In this document: one piece after another, positions 60,648 to 64,000 of the stretch | How positions within the stretch are numbered: position 1 is the stretch's first letter | Layout: every line of letters begins with the position of its first letter | Notes under the pieces: model-generated | What the model was told of the DNA's origin: nothing | Databases searched by the model: none | The model's input: the letters and a program-made list of their open reading frames with translations, nothing else | Translations under genes and position numbers: made by a program | Origin: Fibrobacter sp. UWB13 | Lineage (GTDB): Bacteria; Fibrobacterota; Fibrobacteria; Fibrobacterales; Fibrobacteraceae | Reading direction: 5' to 3' | Length of the DNA stretch: 64,000 nt | Assembly: GCF_900177805.1 (NCBI RefSeq) | Contig: NZ_FXAX01000002.1 | Location: 558,001 to 622,000, forward strand

Positions 60648-61293
60648 TATTACCTCGGGTGACTAAAGCGTACACCTGTTCTTCTTCTGGAAGTTCATAC
60701 TTCTGGATATGCACTTTCGGATCGTTTTCCAAATGGGCAATATTGTTGAAGCTCTTCAGCGTGACAAAAGTTCCGCCGTGCTTGAGACCTGCCTGGGCTC
60801 GTTCCCAGTCGTTTTCAAAAGTCGAGAGGGCGCGGCAACTGATAAAGTCAAGGTCGGTCAGGCCGGAAGTTTCAAAGCGCTTGCCGACGATGGTCAAGTT
60901 ATCCAAGTGGAGTTTTTCCTTGACCATCTGCATAAAGTTTACGCGCATGTGGCGTGGTTCGACAGCATAGAACTGAACGTTCGGCATGGCAATCGCAAGC
61001 GGGAAAACTGGGCAACCTGCACCAGCACCCATATCGGCCCAACGGAGTTTGTCACCTTGAGTGGAAATTTCCTTTCCTAAAAACACAAAGGGAACGAGAG
61101 AGTCGGCAATGTGCCTGCTTAAAAACTTTTCAGAATCCTTTGCCGAAATCAAGTTACCATATTCCTTGGTGTCCACTACCAAGTCTGCAAACTGGTAAAG
61201 CTTGTCGAGAGTCTCTTCGGACAGCTGCACACCATGTCCCGAAAGGAACTGGTTCAAAAGATCTTGCTGCGCTTTGTTAGTTTTGTAATTCAA
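60640..61293 (-). CDS. rsmG: 16S rRNA m7G527 methyltransferase
   Basis: 217 residues. MGAGAGCPVFPLAIAMP is the SAM-binding GAGxGxP motif; ISCRALSTF follows in the usual place. rsmG-parA-parB is a frequent origin-proximal order in bacteria. Confidence 0.93.
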   Translation of the reverse strand: MNYKTNKAQQDLLNQFLSGHGVQLSEETLDKLYQFADLVVDTKEYGNLISAKDSEKFLSRHIADSLVPFVFLGKEISTQGDKLRWADMGAGAGCPVFPLAIAMPNVQFYAVEPRHMRVNFMQMVKEKLHLDNLTIVGKRFETSGLTDLDFISCRALSTFENDWERAQAGLKHGGTFVTLKSFNNIAHLENDPKVHIQKYELPEEEQVYALVTRGNNE

Positions 61294-61304
61294 ATTTTTT
61301 TGAC

Positions 61305-61339
61305 GTTATCCTGACCCGCAAGGGGAAGGATCCAGTTAA
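61305..61339 (+). repeat. CATCCTGAG/GAAGGATC repeat, degenerate copy 3
   Basis: GTTATCCTGACCC ... GGAAGGATCCAGTTAA matches the ends of the copies at 55136 and 55372 with a shortened centre. Confidence 0.55.
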
Positions 61340-61373
61340 GTTTTGCTAGAACTTTTGCGTAGTGAAACAAAAA

Positions 61374-61389
61374 TGTTCCACGTGAAACC
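61374..61389. promoter_or_regulatory. parS-like site 1
   Basis: TGTTCCACGTGAAACC; differs from the classical parS palindrome TGTTTCACGTGAAACA at two of 16 positions. It stands 80 bp upstream of the rsmG start, next to repeat copy B. Confidence 0.75.
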
Positions 61390-61394
61390 TTATG

Positions 61395-61468
61395 AGCCGA
61401 GAGTCGCAGAACATACTTGTATGTTCTATGACCGAGGCGATTAAGGTAGGACACGAAGTGTCCAAACA
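61395..61468 (+). repeat. Double-hairpin repeat, copy B
   Basis: GAGAGTCGCAG, stem AACATAC-TT-GTATGTT (61410-61425), CTATGACCGAG, then GGACAC-GAA-GTGTCC (61449-61463) and AAAC. Confidence 0.8.
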
Positions 61469-61591
61469 TTTCTGTTCCGAATTGAAATTTAGTATAACTT
61501 TTTTAGAAAACAATTCACAAACTCCCCTGCCCTATAAAAATCATAAAATATATGTTGATAACATTTTGATAAATGTTGAAAAACTGTTAAA

Positions 61592-61652
61592 GCGAGCGTC
61601 GCGAAAAAAGCTTGCTTGTTTTCATGACCGAGCCGCTGAGTTCGCGCTTGCG
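61592..61652 (+). repeat. Double-hairpin repeat, copy C (partial)
   Basis: GCGAGCGTCGCG, an imperfect stem around 61603-61622, then CATGACCGAG. The GGAC...GTCC hairpin is lacking; GCGC-TT-GCGC (61643-61652) stands nearby instead. Confidence 0.6.
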
Positions 61653-61675
61653 CAAAAACTGAAATTTTTCTTATT

Positions 61676-61705
61676 GTCATTCCCGCCATCGAGCGGGAAT
61701 TTCCC
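61676..61705 (+). repeat. GTCATTCCCGC-type hairpin
   Basis: CCCGC and GCGGG pair (about 61682-61697) within TGTCATTCCCGCC...GCGGGAATTTCCC, a form seen as a dispersed repeat in many bacteria. Confidence 0.45.
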
Positions 61706-61712
61706 TTTTGTT

Positions 61713-61790
61713 GAAACTATAACTTCGTTATAGTCTTACAATCTCATGCTCGGTCATGCCGGTGTGCAAGCACCCCGTCACGACTCCCGC
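61713..61790 (-). repeat. Double-hairpin repeat, copy D
   Basis: Reverse orientation: ACTATAAC-TTC-GTTATAGT (61716-61734), CTCGGTCATG, then a short GC-rich stem (61761-61774), CGTCACGACTC. Confidence 0.65.
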
Positions 61791-61796
61791 TATCGA

Positions 61797-61865
61797 GTTT
61801 GCTCCTTCGGAGCCAACTTGCTGCACCTCGGAAATGTCGGTAAACAAGTTTCCCGCCGCTTCCTC
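61797..61865 (-). repeat. Double-hairpin repeat, copy F
   Basis: Reverse orientation: GCTCC-TTC-GGAGC (61801-61813), later AAAC-AA-GTTT (about 61842-61851) within GGT...TCCC. Confidence 0.6.
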
Positions 61866-61873
61866 GGTTTGCG

Positions 61874-61950
61874 ATTGTTTGGACACTTTGTCCTACCTCT
61901 TGGGGCTCAGTAATGCCCATACAAGTATGGGCGCTACATTCGCCCTGTAG
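61874..61950 (-). repeat. Double-hairpin repeat, copy E
   Basis: Reverse orientation: GGACA-CTT-TGTCC (61881-61893), then CCCATAC-AA-GTATGGG (61916-61931), CGCTACATTCG. It points away from parS-like site 2. Confidence 0.75.
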
Positions 61951-61951
61951 A

Positions 61952-61967
61952 GGTTTCACGTGAAACA
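61952..61967. promoter_or_regulatory. parS-like site 2
   Basis: GGTTTCACGTGAAACA, 15 of 16 bases as in the classical parS palindrome. It lies between repeat copies E (leftward) and G (rightward). Confidence 0.8.
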
Positions 61968-61969
61968 CA

Positions 61970-62056
61970 GCCGAGGTCAGAAAGCGAAAAAATGCTTGCA
62001 TTTTTTTATTTGCTGACCGATGGGTGTTGGACTGTGGCTTTGCTATAGTCCAAACA
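61970..62056 (+). repeat. Double-hairpin repeat, copy G
   Basis: Outer stem GGTCAG/CTGACC, inner AAAAAATGC-TT-GCATTTTTT (61987-62006), then GGACTGTGGC-TTT-GCTATAGTCC (62029-62051) with two G-U pairs in plus-strand RNA, then AAAC. Confidence 0.8.
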
Positions 62057-62084
62057 TAAAAAAATCCTCCCTATTTAGGGAGGA
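62057..62084 (-). terminator. Rho-independent terminator of the lipoprotein gene at 62110
   Basis: On the minus strand CCTCCCT and AGGGAGG pair around a 4-nt loop and are followed by ATTTTTTT. Confidence 0.93.
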
Positions 62085-62109
62085 GGTGAATCTATAAAAG
62101 TCTGAAGTA

Positions 62110-62838
62110 TTATTGTTTGCGACGGTGCATGAAGAAAGTCACGGTCTTATGATCTAGCCCGTCTTCGATATATGTTCTGGTCATCGTGAGCATTCCATTC
62201 TTAATCCCTACTTCGTAACGATTCCAGGCAACCCATTCTCCATCGTAGTAAATATCTTTCTGGTAACAGGTATTGCTGTCGTTCTCATCCATGACTATAA
62301 TCTGGTTTTGATTAGGTCTAAATATAGTATCATTTTTCAAAACGTAAATGCTGGTGTATTTTCTCCCTTCATCGGTGTATGTGCTGGCTAGGGAATCTCC
62401 ATCAAAGTAGATAATGGTGGTGTCGCTGATTCCGTCTTTCGTTGAAATGAGTGTACTGATGTTGCCTTCGCGAATGAATTTGGTTTCTGTGGTGTTGATG
62501 GTGGTTTGGTATGTCCATTCGCCATCTCGGAGATTTGCCTCGTAGGTGCTGTCGAGATGAGTATCGGTCCAGTAGGCTTTATAAATATAGATGGAATTGC
62601 CTCTGTTATTTGCTGTACCCTTATCCCAATATGCGCTGTCTATAAATAAACCGTCTTCGCTGAAGAAAGAAAATTCTGCACTTTGGAGTTCGAGGATTGT
62701 TCGGATACAGTTGGTGTAAGATGGATCAGCTATATTTTGACCATTATTGGTAGTAATGTTATTAGCGGATGTACTGCTAGAATCGTCGCTACAGGCAATG
62801 AAAAGTGCTGCCGCTAAAAGAAGTATTTTAGATTTCAT
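62110..62838 (-). CDS. Lipoprotein of unknown function
   Basis: 242 residues. Lipoprotein signal ending FIAC (Cys16), a Ser/Asn/Thr linker, then beta-rich repeats of about 20-25 residues with Y-x-D-G-E or S-T-x-D-G patterns that recall MORN-like or toxin-antidote-wrap repeats. No enzyme motif. Probably outer-membrane or periplasmic. Own terminator. Confidence 0.7.
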   Translation of the reverse strand: MKSKILLLAAALFIACSDDSSSTSANNITTNNGQNIADPSYTNCIRTILELQSAEFSFFSEDGLFIDSAYWDKGTANNRGNSIYIYKAYWTDTHLDSTYEANLRDGEWTYQTTINTTETKFIREGNISTLISTKDGISDTTIIYFDGDSLASTYTDEGRKYTSIYVLKNDTIFRPNQNQIIVMDENDSNTCYQKDIYYDGEWVAWNRYEVGIKNGMLTMTRTYIEDGLDHKTVTFFMHRRKQ

Positions 62839-62919
62839 GACTCCCCCAAGAAAAATGTGGTAATGAATAAAATAGTTAAGTTGTGTGTAAATCTAATCAA
62901 ATAGAAGGGGATATGCAAG

Positions 62920-62992
62920 TGTTTGGACCGTAACTTTATTGCAGTCTAACATGCTCGCCTATACAAGTATGGACGCTGCATTCGCCGTGTAA
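62920..62992 (-). repeat. Double-hairpin repeat, copy H
   Basis: Reverse orientation: GGACCGTAAC...TTGCAGTC hairpin (62925-62946, imperfect) and CCTATAC-AA-GTATGG (62958-62972), CGCTGCATTCG. Confidence 0.7.
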
Positions 62993-62993
62993 A

Positions 62994-63009
62994 GGTTTCA
63001 CGTGAAACA
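62994..63009. promoter_or_regulatory. parS-like site 3
   Basis: GGTTTCACGTGAAACA, identical to site 2, again between a leftward (H) and a rightward (I) repeat copy. Confidence 0.8.
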
Positions 63010-63010
63010 T

Positions 63011-63090
63011 GCGATAGTGAGTGTCGCAAAAATATGCTTGCATATTTTTATGACCGAGCATGAGCATGTAGGACTCGAAGAGTCCAAACA
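63011..63090 (+). repeat. Double-hairpin repeat, copy I
   Basis: GAGTGTCGC, stem AAAAATATGC-TT-GCATATTTTT (63028-63049), ATGACCGAG, then GGACTC-GAA-GAGTCC (63071-63085), AAAC. Confidence 0.85.
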
Positions 63091-63097
63091 CAATCAA

Positions 63098-63179
63098 GGA
63101 TACCAAGCAAAAACATACTTGTATGTTCTTATTTGGTATCCGCAGAGTGTAGGACTATGATGAAATCATAGTCCAAACA
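63098..63179 (+). repeat. Double-hairpin repeat, copy J
   Basis: Outer stem GGATACCAA/TTGGTATCC, inner AACATAC-TT-GTATGTT (63112-63127), then GGACTATGAT-GAA-ATCATAGTCC (63152-63174), AAAC. Confidence 0.85.
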
Positions 63180-63184
63180 ATATA

Positions 63185-63928
63185 TTAGTGAGATATGGTT
63201 TGTTCTCTTGTATGAGGAAATCTTTCCATAGGTATCGGAAGCGTAATCATCTTTAAGAACCATCCGATGTTGTGTTGCTTGTTGGTAATTTCAAAAGATA
63301 CACCTGCTGTTACATGAGCTAAGAAAATTCCAAATTGTATCCCCACTTCTTCGATGAAACCGAATTCTTTGATTGAATAATGAGATTTGTTTTCTTTTTC
63401 TTCGGATCTGAGGAACCATTCTATAGCATGACTTTCGGCTATTGCAACTCCAGAGAGATTGTTTCCATATAATATGTACTTTGTTGTTCCGGATGCAAGC
63501 CACATGCCTCCCATTGCTATTTTCTGTAAAGTGCTTTCATTTGGGGCTGCCATTCCGAGAATGCCAAATCCTAAAAATGATACAGCGCTTCCGATTGATA
63601 AATCGTTGATTTTCTTTTCGCCTTCAGTCCTTTCGAACCTGCGGTCGAATCGTAAAAATGTATAGTCTGCAAGTAGCCTATCAATACCAAAAAGCTTGCT
63701 CCCCAAGTTTTGTGCGCTCATGCAAATTACATCCACTTCAATTCGTTTGGTGGATGTATATCCTATCCCTCCCAAGAATAATACATTGAAGGGGTTGTAT
63801 TTGTTTTCGTAGATGTTGCTGAGTTCTACAGAAAAAGCAGAATCCTGCACTGGATCTTCCAATGCGGATATGTTTGCAAAAGCAAAAGATATGGATATAA
63901 GGAATATGAAAAGTATCTTTTTGATCAT
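63185..63928 (-). CDS. Secreted or membrane protein of unknown function
   Basis: 247 residues. Signal peptide (about 1-18), then a mostly hydrophobic C-terminal half with several possible membrane or beta segments (SAVSFLGFGILGMAA; MWLASGTTKYILYG; FGIFLAHVTAGVSFE). No family recognised. Its ATG overlaps the stop of the upstream glyoxalase-like gene by four bases, so they are coupled. Confidence 0.6.
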   Translation of the reverse strand: MIKKILFIFLISISFAFANISALEDPVQDSAFSVELSNIYENKYNPFNVLFLGGIGYTSTKRIEVDVICMSAQNLGSKLFGIDRLLADYTFLRFDRRFERTEGEKKINDLSIGSAVSFLGFGILGMAAPNESTLQKIAMGGMWLASGTTKYILYGNNLSGVAIAESHAIEWFLRSEEKENKSHYSIKEFGFIEEVGIQFGIFLAHVTAGVSFEITNKQHNIGWFLKMITLPIPMERFPHTREQTISH

Positions 63929-64000
63929 ATAGTAATCTCTATTCTGTTGCCTTCGGGGTCGAGGACGACGCTTTCGTAATACCCGTCGCCGGTAGTTCGA
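63925..64000 (-). CDS. Glyoxalase/VOC-family protein (C-terminal fragment)
   Basis: Only 24 codons lie in the window before TGA at 63925. They read GDGYYESVVLDPEGNRIEIT, the usual final strand of VOC (glyoxalase/bleomycin-resistance) proteins, including the metal-ligand Glu. Start and function outside the window. Overlaps the next ATG (ATGA). Confidence 0.7.
   Translation of the reverse strand, partial: RTTGDGYYESVVLDPEGNRIEITI

Larger units (their letters stand above)
61294..62109. other. Non-coding zone rich in parS-like sites and hairpin repeats
   Basis: Apart from the repeats and sites listed separately it contains a degenerate relative of the CATCCTGAG repeat (61305-61339), a TTGATAA/TGTTGATAA (61553-61561) DnaA-box-like word, and no convincing gene. 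No frame shows family similarity. Confidence 0.6.
62839..63184. other. Non-coding zone with parS-like site 3 and repeat copies H, I, J
   Basis: Besides these elements it holds about 80 AT-rich bases upstream of the lipoprotein gene, where its promoter must lie; no clear boxes. Confidence 0.6.

Noticed and set aside
61392-61733. Plus-strand frame of 113 codons
   Set aside because: It runs through repeat copies B and C, has no ribosome binding site and no family pattern.
61294-61750. Replication origin between rsmG and the repeats
   Set aside because: Only one DnaA-like word in either strand and no AT-rich unwinding stretch comparable with that at 57.5 kb.
1-64000. CRISPR array
   Set aside because: The regular-looking repeats at 61.4-63.2 kb are hairpin elements of changing orientation and stem sequence, without equal spacers or cas genes.

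Overview
The window looks like chromosomal DNA from a Fibrobacter species (phylum Fibrobacterota). The evidence is two neighbouring family 45 endoglucanase lipoproteins with polyserine linkers, two proteins carrying the Fibrobacter succinogenes major paralogous (FISUMP) domain, a DUF4954 protein, and the form of the ribosomal gene cluster. No plasmid, phage or insertion-sequence genes are visible.

Layout. 1-3.4 kb: end of a polysaccharide export locus on the minus strand (Wza-like exporter, Wzz-like co-polymerase, truncated Wzy-like polymerase). 3.5-17.6 kb: one long minus-strand ribosomal operon running tuf-rpsJ-rplC ... secY-infA-rpmJ-rpsM-rpsK-rpoA-rplQ, with tuf as its first gene and without rpsD, adk or map at their usual places. 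18.2-21.8 kb: two GH45 endoglucanase lipoprotein genes, each with its own terminator. 21.9-25.1 kb: an XRE-type regulator, an HtpX-like protease with LemA, and an Rpn-family nuclease.

25.7-50.4 kb is the unusual part: about 24 kb of mostly co-directional genes. They encode three dynamin-like GTPase reading frames (one GTPase domain appears split over two overlapping genes), a zinc-ribbon protein, an NrdG-like radical SAM activase, a coiled-coil protein, a tandem CbbX-like AAA+ ATPase, a vWA protein, a vWA-TerD fusion, a Ser/Thr kinase-vWA fusion, a zinc-ribbon-FHA-like protein, a PPP-type phosphatase with a long coiled coil, a helical-repeat protein, two zinc-ribbon-FISUMP proteins, a small helical protein, two glycine-rich membrane proteins, a WYL-domain regulator and a small helical protein. 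A palindrome of the form GTTCYA-N5-TRGAAC lies in three intergenic regions at the start of the transcription units of this block, which makes it a candidate operator tying the block into one regulon, probably under the WYL protein. I read the block as an uncharacterised phospho-signalling, chaperone and membrane-remodelling system related to Ter-type stress or conflict systems. Defence against phage or membrane stress is an inference.

50.5-57.2 kb: a BatD-like protein, a compact M48-type protease, DUF4954, a GT4 glycosyltransferase whose gene carries two intragenic copies of a dispersed repeat, a small lipoprotein, tRNA-Met and a calcineurin-like phosphoesterase. 57.2-61.3 kb: an AT-rich gap with DnaA-box-like words, then bactofilin, M23 peptidase, parB, parA and rsmG. 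61.3-63.2 kb: a largely non-coding zone with three parS-like 16-mers and at least nine copies of a structured double-hairpin repeat whose stems change while pairing is kept (a tenth copy lies at 25.4 kb). The parAB-rsmG-parS set suggests that the replication origin is not far away. The window ends in two small secreted or lipoprotein genes and the tail of a glyoxalase-like gene.
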